Positions 33,897 to 42,938 of a DNA stretch of 64,000 nucleotides are shown here, piece by piece (positions within the stretch are counted from its first letter, which is position 1; each line of letters begins with the position of its first letter). Under the pieces are notes generated by a model. The model was not told the origin of the DNA and made no database searches. It saw only the letters and a program-made list of their open reading frames with translations. The DNA lies in contig NZ_JAKVTV010000006.1 in NCBI RefSeq assembly GCF_022489035.1, positions 62,001-126,000 of the forward strand, in the 5' to 3' direction. This stretch comes from Christiangramia lutea (GTDB taxonomy: Bacteria > Bacteroidota > Bacteroidia > Flavobacteriales > Flavobacteriaceae). Position numbers and translations under genes: made by a program.

Positions 33897-36017
33897 ATGG
33901 CAGTATTAAATAAAATCAGACAAAGGTCTGTTTTCTTGATTATCATTATCGCGTTGGCCCTATTTTCTTTCGTATTGGCCGATGTTATTAGAAACGGAGG
34001 GCTTAGCTCGCAGAATTCTCAGAACGTAATTGCTACGGTAAACGGTGAAGAAATTGGAAGAGAAGAATTTGCCCGTGAAGTGGAAGCATTTGAAAGAAAT
34101 ATGGGTAGAAATGTAAGTACTACTCAGGCTGTAAACCGTATCTGGGATCAGAAGTTAAGAGAAGTGATCCTTGAAGAGCAGGTGGAAGATTTAGGAATTA
34201 GAGCCGGGGAAGGACAGATCACAAGTCTTGTTCGAAGCCAGATGGCTGGAAATCCTAATTTCACAAATGAAGCTGGAATGTTCGATGAGAACAGACTAAG
34301 GGAATATGTTGCTAACCTAAAGGAGACTTCTCCACAGGCTTACGAGCAGTGGCAACAATTTACCTCAAACCTTGCAAAAACTGCCAAGTTGAATACTTAC
34401 TATAATATGGTGAGTGCAGGTGTTGGGGCTACTCTTCTTGAAGGAGAGCAGGCATACAGACTTCAGAATGACAATATCAACATGAAGTTTGTACAAATCC
34501 CTTACTCTTCCATTCCAGATTCTGAAGTTGAAGTAACTAAGTCTGATATTAAATCTTATGTTGAAGATCACAAAGCTCGTTTCGAAACTGATGCTTCAAG
34601 AAGTCTTCAATATGTGATCTTTAATGAAAGTGCGTCTTCTGAAGATAAATCTGACGCAAAGGAAGCAATTAGTTCTCTTAGAGGTGAGCGTGTAGAGTAC
34701 AATGCAGCAATTGGCGCTAATGATACACTTCCAGGATTTGATAATACTGAAGATTATGCTGATTTCATCAGCAATAATTCAGATCTTCCTTTCGAAGACA
34801 GGTTTAAATTCAGAAATGATTTCACCGGGAAGAATGCGGAAGCCATCTTCAACCTGAATGAAGGTGAAACTTTTGGGCCTTATGAAGAAAATGGATACTG
34901 GAAGTTAAGTAAAGTGGTTGAGACCAAAACTATCCCAGATTCTGTAAAAGCAAGTCATATTCTTATCGCTTATGAAGGAACCCAATTAGGCGCTGGTTCT
35001 GGAAGAACTAAAGCTGAAGCTGAGGCGTTAGCAGATAGTCTTGCTGGTGTTGTGAGAAATGATAAAGACAAATTTGCTGAAATCGCTTCAGAATTTTCAG
35101 CAGATACTTCAAATAAAGAAGAAGGTGGAGATCTTGGATACTTTACTCCTGGAATGATGATCCCTGCTTTTGAAAACTACGTTTTTGATAATTCAACAGG
35201 AGATATAGGGGTTGTGGAAACTCCAATTGGTTACCACGTGATCTCTATAGATGAGCAAACCGATGCTGCCAGAGCGGTGAAGGTTGCGACTATCGCCAGA
35301 GAGATTGAAGCTTCAGAAAAGACTATGAACGATCTTTTTAATGAAGTGACCAAATTTGAAATTTCAGCTTCAGAAGGTGATTTTTCAGAAGTTGCCAAAG
35401 AAGGAAGCTACGAAGTACTTACTGTGAAAGATATCAAGGCGCTTGAGGAGAATATTCCTGGTGCTGGTGCTCAGAGAAGAGTAGTGCAGTGGGCATTTGG
35501 CGATGAAGCTAAAGTTGGTGATGTAAGAAGATTTGATACTAATAATGGTTATATCGTAGCTCAACTAACTTCTAAAAAGGATAAAGGCTTAATGAGTGTA
35601 GAGGAGGCTTCTTCTATAGTTACTCCAATTATCAAGAAAGAAAAGAAAGCTGAGATCATTAAGGAAAGACTTAAAGGAAGTACGCTTCAGGAGATCGCAA
35701 GTAATCAGGGTGTAAGTGTTCAAACGGCAGATGCGGTTAACCTTAGTAGTCCTACCCTTGCTGGTGCAGGAGAAGAGCCGGAAGTAGTTGGAGCTGTTTT
35801 TTCTTTAGAGACAGGAAAAGTTAGTGAGCCAATCGCTGGTGAGAAAGGTGTTTATGTAGCCGAGCTGGTTAGCAAATTTGAAGCTCCAGAGATGGATTCT
35901 TATAAGAGTTATGCTCAACAGGAAAGTGCTGCAAGAAGAGTACAGGCTACGTCAAGAGTATTTGAAGCTTTAAAGAATAAAGCTGAAATTGAAGATAACA
36001 GATCAAGGTTCTACTAG
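33897..36017 (+). CDS. PpiD/SurA-like peptidyl-prolyl isomerase
   Basis: A 706-residue membrane-anchored periplasmic chaperone. An N-terminal membrane segment (about 13-32) precedes a SurA_N-like chaperone domain (about 38-330). A parvulin-type isomerase domain follows at about 345-455 (KASHILIAYEG, GGDLGYFTPGMMIPAFE, GYHVISIDE). A long helical C-terminal domain resembles the second half of PpiD. It should assist folding of newly exported proteins at the outer face of the inner membrane. It closes the coaX-lptC run and is followed by a strong terminator. Confidence 0.92.
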   Translation: MAVLNKIRQRSVFLIIIIALALFSFVLADVIRNGGLSSQNSQNVIATVNGEEIGREEFAREVEAFERNMGRNVSTTQAVNRIWDQKLREVILEEQVEDLGIRAGEGQITSLVRSQMAGNPNFTNEAGMFDENRLREYVANLKETSPQAYEQWQQFTSNLAKTAKLNTYYNMVSAGVGATLLEGEQAYRLQNDNINMKFVQIPYSSIPDSEVEVTKSDIKSYVEDHKARFETDASRSLQYVIFNESASSEDKSDAKEAISSLRGERVEYNAAIGANDTLPGFDNTEDYADFISNNSDLPFEDRFKFRNDFTGKNAEAIFNLNEGETFGPYEENGYWKLSKVVETKTIPDSVKASHILIAYEGTQLGAGSGRTKAEAEALADSLAGVVRNDKDKFAEIASEFSADTSNKEEGGDLGYFTPGMMIPAFENYVFDNSTGDIGVVETPIGYHVISIDEQTDAARAVKVATIAREIEASEKTMNDLFNEVTKFEISASEGDFSEVAKEGSYEVLTVKDIKALEENIPGAGAQRRVVQWAFGDEAKVGDVRRFDTNNGYIVAQLTSKKDKGLMSVEEASSIVTPIIKKEKKAEIIKERLKGSTLQEIASNQGVSVQTADAVNLSSPTLAGAGEEPEVVGAVFSLETGKVSEPIAGEKGVYVAELVSKFEAPEMDSYKSYAQQESAARRVQATSRVFEALKNKAEIEDNRSRFY

Positions 36018-36041
36018 GAAACAGGACCTATTATAAAACTG

Positions 36042-36069
36042 AAAACCTCACCAAATGGTGAGGTTTTTT
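36042..36069. terminator. Bidirectional terminator between ppiD-like gene and mevalonate genes
   Basis: AACCTCACC (36044-36052) pairs with GGTGAGGTT (36057-36065) over a four-base loop, with an A run before and a T run after. The convergent gene stop lies at its right edge. Confidence 0.8.
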
Positions 36070-36992
36070 CATTTAATGAGTTCAGAGTAATTAAAGATTG
36101 TGTTGTAACCTCTCCGTCTGAAATATTCTTTCTCGTCCTCTCTTCCGGTAGCCATGATGAAATCTCCGCCCCAGCCTCCAAGGCTTTTAATCAGCTTTGG
36201 GTAGTCCTGGAAAAGCTGTGTTTTTATTCTCGGGAGATTAATAGCTTTTGAAATCAGGGTTTCATGAGCTTTTAGAAGCATCTCAAATTCCGCGAGATGT
36301 TCAGATTTTATGACCTGTTCGGTTATTCCAGAGATCTTTTCCACCAGCTCTTCTCTATTTTTAATCGTCTGTTGTTTGTAATGAGCAATAGCCTCTCGGC
36401 TATTTTGTTTTCGATTCAGATAAACGAAGAATAGATCATCTTTAAAAACTGGGTTGAAATCTGCAGTAAAAGAAGAAGGTCCGTTTTTTGTCAATTGAAA
36501 ACTAACCGGATGCTGACTTCCTGCTACAGCAATATCATAACCGCTTCCGCCGAAACTGCTTTCAAGCAATTTATAAGGATCGATATTAAGCCACTGGGCG
36601 AGATTCGAAATAAGAGTAGAGGAGGTTCCGAGGCCCCATTTCCGGTTGAAATCTAAAACCGTTGTGATGTTGTAGCCATTATCTAAAAATGCCTTAGAGT
36701 TCAACTGGTAAGCCGAAATAAATATTTGCTGTAGTCTTTTTTCTATTTCAGCAGTTTCTGGCTCATTGTTAGTGGAAATGATGTTGAATTTTCCTTTGTC
36801 TATTCTTATTTGAGTCTGAAACCAGGTATCACCTTTTTCATCAATGCCCTTCCAGTCAATTAGGTTTGGTTCACCTTGATCAACTCGCATTTCCTGCCCC
36901 TTTGAGGTGGGTACTGCTAAAGATTTTGCGCCGTCAAGAACCGCATATTCTCCTGTGATTAAAAGTTTTCCATTGCTTCTGAATTGTAGCAT
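36069..36992 (-). CDS. GYDIA-family GHMP kinase (mevalonate pathway)
   Basis: A 307-residue GHMP-fold kinase of the group named for its GYDIA motif, here GGSGYDIAVAGS (about 147-158). The ATP-binding loop is GLGTSSTLISNLAQW (about 116-130). The N-terminus FRSNGKLLITGEYAVLDGA is typical of mevalonate and phosphomevalonate kinases. It overlaps the HMG-CoA reductase stop by one base, so it most likely phosphorylates mevalonate or a phosphorylated derivative for isoprenoid synthesis. Which step it performs is not established from sequence. Confidence 0.88.
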   Translation of the reverse strand: MLQFRSNGKLLITGEYAVLDGAKSLAVPTSKGQEMRVDQGEPNLIDWKGIDEKGDTWFQTQIRIDKGKFNIISTNNEPETAEIEKRLQQIFISAYQLNSKAFLDNGYNITTVLDFNRKWGLGTSSTLISNLAQWLNIDPYKLLESSFGGSGYDIAVAGSQHPVSFQLTKNGPSSFTADFNPVFKDDLFFVYLNRKQNSREAIAHYKQQTIKNREELVEKISGITEQVIKSEHLAEFEMLLKAHETLISKAINLPRIKTQLFQDYPKLIKSLGGWGGDFIMATGREDEKEYFRRRGYNTIFNYSELIK

Positions 36993-38308
36993 TAAGATCT
37001 TATTTTTTCCAGTTGTTCAATTACACTGCTGTGCGTGATAGTATGATGGGTGAAGAATTCTACCATTTCTTCCTTTTCTTTTTCCGTCGCCTGGTTTTGA
37101 TTAAGAATGTTCATCAGGTGCATTTTCATGTGTCCCTGCTGAATTCCTGTAGTAATTAGTGATCTTAGTGCGGCGAAATTCTGAGCAAGTCCTGCGACCG
37201 CAGTGATCTCCATCAGTTCACTGGCCGAAGGCCTCTGAAGTATATCCAGGGCAAGTTTAACCAGTGGGTGAAGACTTGTGAGTCCGCCAACGGTTCCCAG
37301 GGCAAGAGGTATTTCCATCCAAAATGTGAATATTCCGTTTTCGACCTTTGCGTGAGTAAGACTGGAATACCTTCCATTTCTTGAAGCATAAGCGTGAACT
37401 CCGGCTTCAACGGCTCTAAAATCATTTCCTGTAGCGAGTACAACGGCATCAATTCCGTTCATTACTCCCTTGTTGTGGGTGACAGCTCTGTAAGGTTCAA
37501 CCGCGGCAATTTTAACGGCCTGCACAAATTTCCTGGCAAATTCCGCTCCGCTTAGTTCGCTGCCTTCAGATAGATCTTCTACCGGGCAGGACACTTCTGC
37601 TCTTACTGTACATTCCGGCACATAATTGGAAAGTATGCTCATGATCACTTCCAGTTCTTTTTCCTTATCGGAAAAATCAGGATTTTTCATGGTTTCATCC
37701 TTAAGGACCTCGGCAAATTTTTCAAGACAGGAATTAATGAAATTAGCACCCATGGAATCCCTGGTGTCAAAATGCACAAATAGCTGGTAGTAGTTTTCCA
37801 GCTCGTCTGTTTTATCGATAAGATTGATATCAAGTATCCCGCCACCTCTTTTTTCCATGTTTCGGGTGATGGGTTTAACCGCTTCTCTGAGTTTCGGCTC
37901 AATATTTGTAACCAATGTGTCGAGCTTGGAGAAATCCCCCTGAAAAAGGAAATGTACCTGGCCGATCTTTTTATTATTGATCACCCTGGCTTTAAAACCT
38001 CCTCTTTCGTTCCAGAATTTTGCCGCTTTACTGGCGGCTGCAACAACGGAACTTTCTTCAATCGCCATAGGCAATACGTGGTATTTGCCATTAATCTGGA
38101 AATTTGGCGCCAGGCCTAATGGAAGGTAGAAGTTTGAAACGGTGTTTTCAATAAATTCATCGTGAAGTTTCTGTAATTCGTTATCGTCGTTCCAATACTG
38201 CTTAAGGACTGAGATGGCTTTTTGATCCTCATGAAGGTAATTTGCAGCCAGCCATTTAATTTTCTCATTCTTACTAAGTTTCGAAAATCCGTTTACGGGC
38301 TTTGTCAT
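36992..38308 (-). CDS. Hydroxymethylglutaryl-CoA reductase, class II type
   Basis: A 438-residue class II (degradative-type) HMG-CoA reductase. The catalytic region AIEESSVVAAAS contains Glu84/85, and the nucleotide-site motif DSMGANFIN lies at about 178-186. Despite the class name, in Bacteroidota these enzymes are taken to supply mevalonate for isoprenoids, and the coupled GHMP kinase supports that direction. Its own -7 box lies 22 bases upstream. No membrane anchor is present. Confidence 0.93.
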   Translation of the reverse strand: MTKPVNGFSKLSKNEKIKWLAANYLHEDQKAISVLKQYWNDDNELQKLHDEFIENTVSNFYLPLGLAPNFQINGKYHVLPMAIEESSVVAAASKAAKFWNERGGFKARVINNKKIGQVHFLFQGDFSKLDTLVTNIEPKLREAVKPITRNMEKRGGGILDINLIDKTDELENYYQLFVHFDTRDSMGANFINSCLEKFAEVLKDETMKNPDFSDKEKELEVIMSILSNYVPECTVRAEVSCPVEDLSEGSELSGAEFARKFVQAVKIAAVEPYRAVTHNKGVMNGIDAVVLATGNDFRAVEAGVHAYASRNGRYSSLTHAKVENGIFTFWMEIPLALGTVGGLTSLHPLVKLALDILQRPSASELMEITAVAGLAQNFAALRSLITTGIQQGHMKMHLMNILNQNQATEKEKEEMVEFFTHHTITHSSVIEQLEKIRS

Positions 38309-38329
38309 TTTTTAGGTATTTCAGGTGGT

Positions 38330-38337
38330 CAAAGATA
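38330..38337 (-). promoter_or_regulatory. -7 promoter box of HMG-CoA reductase gene
   Basis: Reads TATCTTTG on the minus strand, a perfect TAnnTTTG box 22 bases upstream of the start. No clear -33 element at the right distance. Confidence 0.35.
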
Positions 38338-38492
38338 CAAAGCATATTTTTTAGAGACTTATAAAAAGGTCTGGATGAAGTAGGTAAAGTCGAATTTTTC
38401 TTAACAGATTGTTAGTATTTAACAAACCGGCATGGTCATTTTTTGGTTAAATTTTAGTAAACTTGGCCTGCATTAAATTTTTTGTAATATTT

Positions 38493-40706
38493 ATGAAATT
38501 CCCTAAAATACTTGTTGCTTTTATTCTGGCAACAACTTCCGTGCTTACGGCACAAAAAAAGGAAGTCAGTCTCGAAGAAATATGGAGCGGGACCTTTAGA
38601 CAAGAAAGACTTCAATCCCTACAATCTTTAAACAATGGCGAGGAATATGTGGTTTTAAACCGCGATCGCGAATCGGGGAACACAACCATAGATGTCTATA
38701 GTTATAAAACTGGTAAGAAGACCAGAACTTTGGTGAATAGTGCAGATCTGGAAGGTATCGATTCTTTCCAGGGATTTAAATTTAGTGAAAATGAAGGAAA
38801 AGTACTATTATCAACCGAGGTTGAACCTATCTATCGCAGATCTTCAAAAGAGATCTTTTATGTTCACGATCTAAGCTCAAAAAACCTGGTGAAGGTGAGT
38901 AAAGATAAGATACAGGAAGCTTCATTTTCTCCAGATGCTTCAAAAGTGGCTTATGTTTTTGAAAACAATATTTATATTCTTGACCTTAAAACTCAGGAAA
39001 GAAGCCAAATCACTAATGATGGAGAGATAAATAGTATTATCAACGGTATCACCGACTGGGTTTATGAGGAGGAATTTTCTTTTGTAAAGGCTTTTGAATG
39101 GAATCCAACAGGTGAAAAGATCGCTTATTTGAAATTTGACGAATCTGAGGTTCCAGAATTTTCCATGGATATGTTCGGAAAGGACCTTTATCCAAGTCAG
39201 CATGTGTTTAAATATCCTAAAGCTGGTGAAGCAAATTCTAAGGTAAGCCTTCATATCTATGATCTAGACAAGGAAACTTCAAGTGAAATCGATCTTGAAG
39301 ATCAAATAGATGTAGCATCAAAAGATTCGAAGCCGGAGGTTGAATATTCGGATTTTTACATTCCAAGAATTAAATGGTCTGCAGAGCCAATGACCTTGAG
39401 TGTTCAGGTTCTGAACAGACATCAAAACGATCTGGATCTACTTTTTTTGAACGCAGAGAATAATCAAACCAGTCTTATCCTAAATGAAACCGATGAGGCT
39501 TATGTAGATATTACCGATAATCTTACTTTTCTTGAAGATAACAGCTTTATCTGGACATCTGAAATGGATGGGTACAATCATATTTACCATTATGACGAGG
39601 ATGGAGAATTGTTAGACCAGGTGACAGAGGGCAACTGGGAAGTGACCAATTATTACGGTTACGATGAGAAATCGAACAGAATATTCTTTCAGAGTACCGA
39701 AAACGGTAGTGTAAATCGTGATGTCTACTCGATAAAACCTAACGGTAACAGTAAAAAGAGGCTTACTGAGAAAGACGGAATGAATTCCGCAGATTTCAGT
39801 GCAGATTTCACTTATTTCATTAACACTTTTACAAATACCAACACTCCGCCGGTTTACACTTTGCGTAAGGCTAAGGACGGGGAAAAGGTTCGTGAGATCC
39901 TGAATAATAATACTCTTTTAGAGAAAAATAAAGCATATGATTTTTCTCCGAAAGAGCTTTCAACCATCAATATCAATGGGAATGATCTAAATATGTGGAT
40001 GATCAAACCTACAGACTTTGATAAGACTAAAAAGTATCCATTATTGATGTTCCAGTATTCAGGTCCTGGATCACAGTCTGTTTCCAATTCATATTTCAGC
40101 ACGAACGATTACTGGTATCAGCTTCTTGCAGATAAAGGTTATATCATTGTATGTGTAGATGGTAGGGGAACCGGATTTAAAGGAGCCGATTTCAAAAAAG
40201 TGACCTACCAGGAACTAGGAAAATTCGAGGTTGAAGACCAGATCGCAGCAGCTAAAAAATTAGGAGAAAGAAATTATATCGATAAAGAGAGAATTGGAAT
40301 TTGGGGATGGAGTTACGGAGGTTTCATGTCTTCAAATGCGATCCTGAAAGGAAACGAAACTTTCTCTATGGCCATTGCTGTAGCACCCGTAACAAGCTGG
40401 AGATTTTACGATACGGTTTATACTGAAAGGTATATGAGGACTCCACAGGAAAATCCTTCAGGTTACGATGAGAACTCGCCTTTGAACCATGTTGAGAAAC
40501 TTAAAGGAGATTATTTATTGATTCATGGAGGAGGAGATGACAATGTTCATGTGCAGAATACCATGAGAATGGTAGAAGAGCTTGTTCAGGCGAACAAGCA
40601 ATTCGAATGGGCGATCTATCCAGACAGGAATCATGGTATCTATGGGGGCAATACAAGATTGCATCTATACAACAAGATGACCGATTTTATACTTGAAAAA
40701 CTTTAA
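38493..40706 (+). CDS. Dipeptidyl peptidase IV (S9B serine peptidase)
   Basis: A 737-residue secreted prolyl dipeptidyl peptidase that removes X-Pro or X-Ala dipeptides from peptide N-termini. The start at 38493 gives a clean signal peptide (1-20, ending VLTAQK), whereas the frame extended to a TTG at 38463 does not. The beta-propeller domain (about 30-490) holds DWVYEEEF (the EE substrate-amine motif). The catalytic triad is Ser607 (GWSYGG), Asp682 (GGGDDNVH) and His714 (DRNHGI). A POT peptide transporter gene follows 17 bases later, so the released dipeptides are probably imported. Confidence 0.94.
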   Translation: MKFPKILVAFILATTSVLTAQKKEVSLEEIWSGTFRQERLQSLQSLNNGEEYVVLNRDRESGNTTIDVYSYKTGKKTRTLVNSADLEGIDSFQGFKFSENEGKVLLSTEVEPIYRRSSKEIFYVHDLSSKNLVKVSKDKIQEASFSPDASKVAYVFENNIYILDLKTQERSQITNDGEINSIINGITDWVYEEEFSFVKAFEWNPTGEKIAYLKFDESEVPEFSMDMFGKDLYPSQHVFKYPKAGEANSKVSLHIYDLDKETSSEIDLEDQIDVASKDSKPEVEYSDFYIPRIKWSAEPMTLSVQVLNRHQNDLDLLFLNAENNQTSLILNETDEAYVDITDNLTFLEDNSFIWTSEMDGYNHIYHYDEDGELLDQVTEGNWEVTNYYGYDEKSNRIFFQSTENGSVNRDVYSIKPNGNSKKRLTEKDGMNSADFSADFTYFINTFTNTNTPPVYTLRKAKDGEKVREILNNNTLLEKNKAYDFSPKELSTININGNDLNMWMIKPTDFDKTKKYPLLMFQYSGPGSQSVSNSYFSTNDYWYQLLADKGYIIVCVDGRGTGFKGADFKKVTYQELGKFEVEDQIAAAKKLGERNYIDKERIGIWGWSYGGFMSSNAILKGNETFSMAIAVAPVTSWRFYDTVYTERYMRTPQENPSGYDENSPLNHVEKLKGDYLLIHGGGDDNVHVQNTMRMVEELVQANKQFEWAIYPDRNHGIYGGNTRLHLYNKMTDFILEKL

Positions 40707-40723
40707 TTAAAACTAGATAAGAA

Positions 40724-42304
40724 ATGGAATTTAGATTCGGAGGTTCTGAATATAATCAAAGGACCGTCTTAGGGCATCCTTCAGGTTTATTTGTACTATT
40801 TTTCACCGAGATGTGGGAGCGTTTTTCCTATTACGGAATGCGTGCACTTTTAGTGCTTTTCCTTACTGCTTCTTTAATGGATGAAGGTGGATGGGGCTGG
40901 CCCAGGGAAGATGCCTTAGTGCTATACGGTTGGTACACAGGACTGGTTTATATTACTCCAATTTTTGGTGGCCTTATAGCCGATAAAATCATGGGATATA
41001 GAAATGCAGTTGTTTGGGGTGCCTTATTGATGACCCTTGGACACGCATCTATGGCCTTGGAAGGTTTTACCAATATTTTCTTTTATCTGGGGCTATTACT
41101 TTTAATTCTTGGTAATGGTTTATTCAAGCCGAATATTTCTTCAATTGTAGGACAGTTATATAAAACCAACGGAAAAGAAAAAGATGCTGGTTATACCATT
41201 TTCTATATGGGAATTAATGCCGGGGCGTTCCTTGGAATTCTTCTTTGTGGGTACATTGGTGAAAAAGTAGGATGGCATTATGGATTTGGTCTTGCCGGGG
41301 TATTCATGTTCCTTGGAATGTTACAATTCTATTTTGGTCAGAAATTATTTGGTGAAATAGGATTGAATCCAAAAGAAGCTGAGGCCTTCAAACACGGTGT
41401 CGCTACAGGAGACGAAAAGATCGAAGAAGAGAAGGAAGAGGAAGTTTCAGCATCTGTACAAAGGGATAGACTAATCGTAATTGGATTCTTTGCATTCTTT
41501 ACCATATTCTTCTGGTGGGCATTTGAGCAGGCTGGTGGTTCTATGACCATCTTTGCTGCAGATTACACAGATAGAGTTCTGGTTGGAAGTGAGGCGATGA
41601 CATTTAAAATCATAAATGCCGTAATTACAATCGTGCCTATGGTTGTGATCACCTGGGTTCTGGCAATGTTGTTCAAAAACATTTTTAGCGCTTACGCCAA
41701 ATCGAATATTTTCCTGGGATTGAGTTTTGTTATCATATGGGGAATTGTGATCTGGATGCTTTATAGAGAATTTTTAGCTGATGCTACTGAAGTACCTGCT
41801 TCCTGGTTCTCTGTATTGAACTCATTATTTATTATTCTTTTCGCTCCGGTATTCTCTAAGATCTGGCAAAGTAGGTTTAACCCATCGGGCCCTGTAAAAT
41901 TTGCTATCGGACTTGGATTGCTAGGTATTGGTTTTGGAGCATTGGCATATGGAGCTTATGGAATCCCTCAGGGAGCTCAAACTGCATCTGTAAGTATGAT
42001 CTGGTTAGTGTTGGCATATTTATTCCATACACTAGGAGAGCTTTGTGTTAGCCCGGTAGGATTATCTTATATCAGTAAGCTTTCACCTGCAAGATTGGTA
42101 GGATTAATGTTTGGAGTTTGGTTTATGGCAAACTTCATAGCCAATCTTTTAGCTGGTGTAACCGGAAGTTATATCGATACTATTACTGAGAACTACTCTA
42201 TGACCACATTCTTCCTGATCTTTACCTTGGTGCCAATAGGTGCTGCTTTGATCATGCTTTTGTTGAGCAGGATGCTTGTGAAAAAGATGCATGGAATATC
42301 TTAG
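40724..42304 (+). CDS. POT/PTR-family di- and tripeptide:proton symporter
   Basis: A 526-residue transporter with about 14 membrane helices. The family signature TEMWERFSYYGMRALLVLFL (about 28-47) contains the ExxERFxYYG motif for proton coupling and peptide binding. A second conserved stretch, GMGINAGAFLG-like (FYMGINAGAFLG, about 162-173), is present. It follows the DPP IV gene by 17 bases, making a secreted-protease/importer pair for peptide nutrition. A clear terminator lies after it. Confidence 0.93.
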   Translation: MEFRFGGSEYNQRTVLGHPSGLFVLFFTEMWERFSYYGMRALLVLFLTASLMDEGGWGWPREDALVLYGWYTGLVYITPIFGGLIADKIMGYRNAVVWGALLMTLGHASMALEGFTNIFFYLGLLLLILGNGLFKPNISSIVGQLYKTNGKEKDAGYTIFYMGINAGAFLGILLCGYIGEKVGWHYGFGLAGVFMFLGMLQFYFGQKLFGEIGLNPKEAEAFKHGVATGDEKIEEEKEEEVSASVQRDRLIVIGFFAFFTIFFWWAFEQAGGSMTIFAADYTDRVLVGSEAMTFKIINAVITIVPMVVITWVLAMLFKNIFSAYAKSNIFLGLSFVIIWGIVIWMLYREFLADATEVPASWFSVLNSLFIILFAPVFSKIWQSRFNPSGPVKFAIGLGLLGIGFGALAYGAYGIPQGAQTASVSMIWLVLAYLFHTLGELCVSPVGLSYISKLSPARLVGLMFGVWFMANFIANLLAGVTGSYIDTITENYSMTTFFLIFTLVPIGAALIMLLLSRMLVKKMHGIS

Positions 42305-42326
42305 AAATATAAATTTTCAACAAAAA

Positions 42327-42356
42327 AACGTTCCTATAAATTAGGAACGTTTTTTG
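42327..42356 (+). terminator. Terminator after POT transporter gene
   Basis: AACGTTCCTA (42328-42336 with flanking A) pairs with TAGGAACGTT (42342-42351), followed by a T run. Confidence 0.75.
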
Positions 42357-42384
42357 TTTGACCTGTTTTAGTTAAATTTAGATT

Positions 42385-42927
42385 ATGAAAAAATTACTCT
42401 TTTTTGCCGTTTTATTTTTATGTGTTTCAGCTCTGAAGGCTCAGGAAATTCAGTGGATGAGCATGAACGAAGCACTGGCGGCTCAAAAAGAAAAACCAAA
42501 GAAAATATTTGTTGATGCTTATACAGATTGGTGCGGACCTTGTAAAATGCTGGATAAAAATACATTTTCCAATAAGCATGTGGCAGCATATATCAATAAG
42601 CACTTCTATGCCGTAAAATTCAATGCAGAAGGTGACGAGGTAATCTATTTTAAAGATAAAGTTTTTAAAAATCCAGGTTATGATCCTGAAAAGAAAGGTC
42701 GGAACGCTGTACATCAATTCACCCAGGCCATGGGTGTCTCCGCATATCCAACAATGGTATTCTTTGATGAGAACGGTGGATTTCTTTCTCCTGTTAAAGG
42801 ATATTTAACTCCGGAAAAACTGGAAATTTTTCTCAAGATCTTTGCCACCGATGACTATAAGAATGTAAAGACAGAAGATGAGTGGAAGAAGTACCAGGAA
42901 GAATTTGAAGGAACTTTCTCCAGTTAG
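42385..42927 (+). CDS. Periplasmic thioredoxin-like protein
   Basis: A 180-residue thioredoxin-fold protein with signal peptide (1-20, ending LKAQEI). The active site is TDWCGPCKML with Cys50 and Cys53, the classical thioredoxin CGPC rather than the CxxC of DsbA. A cis-Pro motif follows in VSAYPTMVFFD (about 113-123). It is likely a periplasmic disulfide reductase, receiving electrons from a DsbD-type protein. It is set off from the peptide-use genes by a terminator, so functional linkage is not implied. Its stop is 11 bases from the convergent comEC stop. Confidence 0.88.
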   Translation: MKKLLFFAVLFLCVSALKAQEIQWMSMNEALAAQKEKPKKIFVDAYTDWCGPCKMLDKNTFSNKHVAAYINKHFYAVKFNAEGDEVIYFKDKVFKNPGYDPEKKGRNAVHQFTQAMGVSAYPTMVFFDENGGFLSPVKGYLTPEKLEIFLKIFATDDYKNVKTEDEWKKYQEEFEGTFSS

Positions 42928-42938
42928 GCAGATTTAAT

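Noticed and set aside
38463-38492. TTG start giving ten extra residues on DPP IV
   Set aside because: The ATG at 38493 gives a normal signal peptide, and the TTG overlaps a promoter-like stretch.
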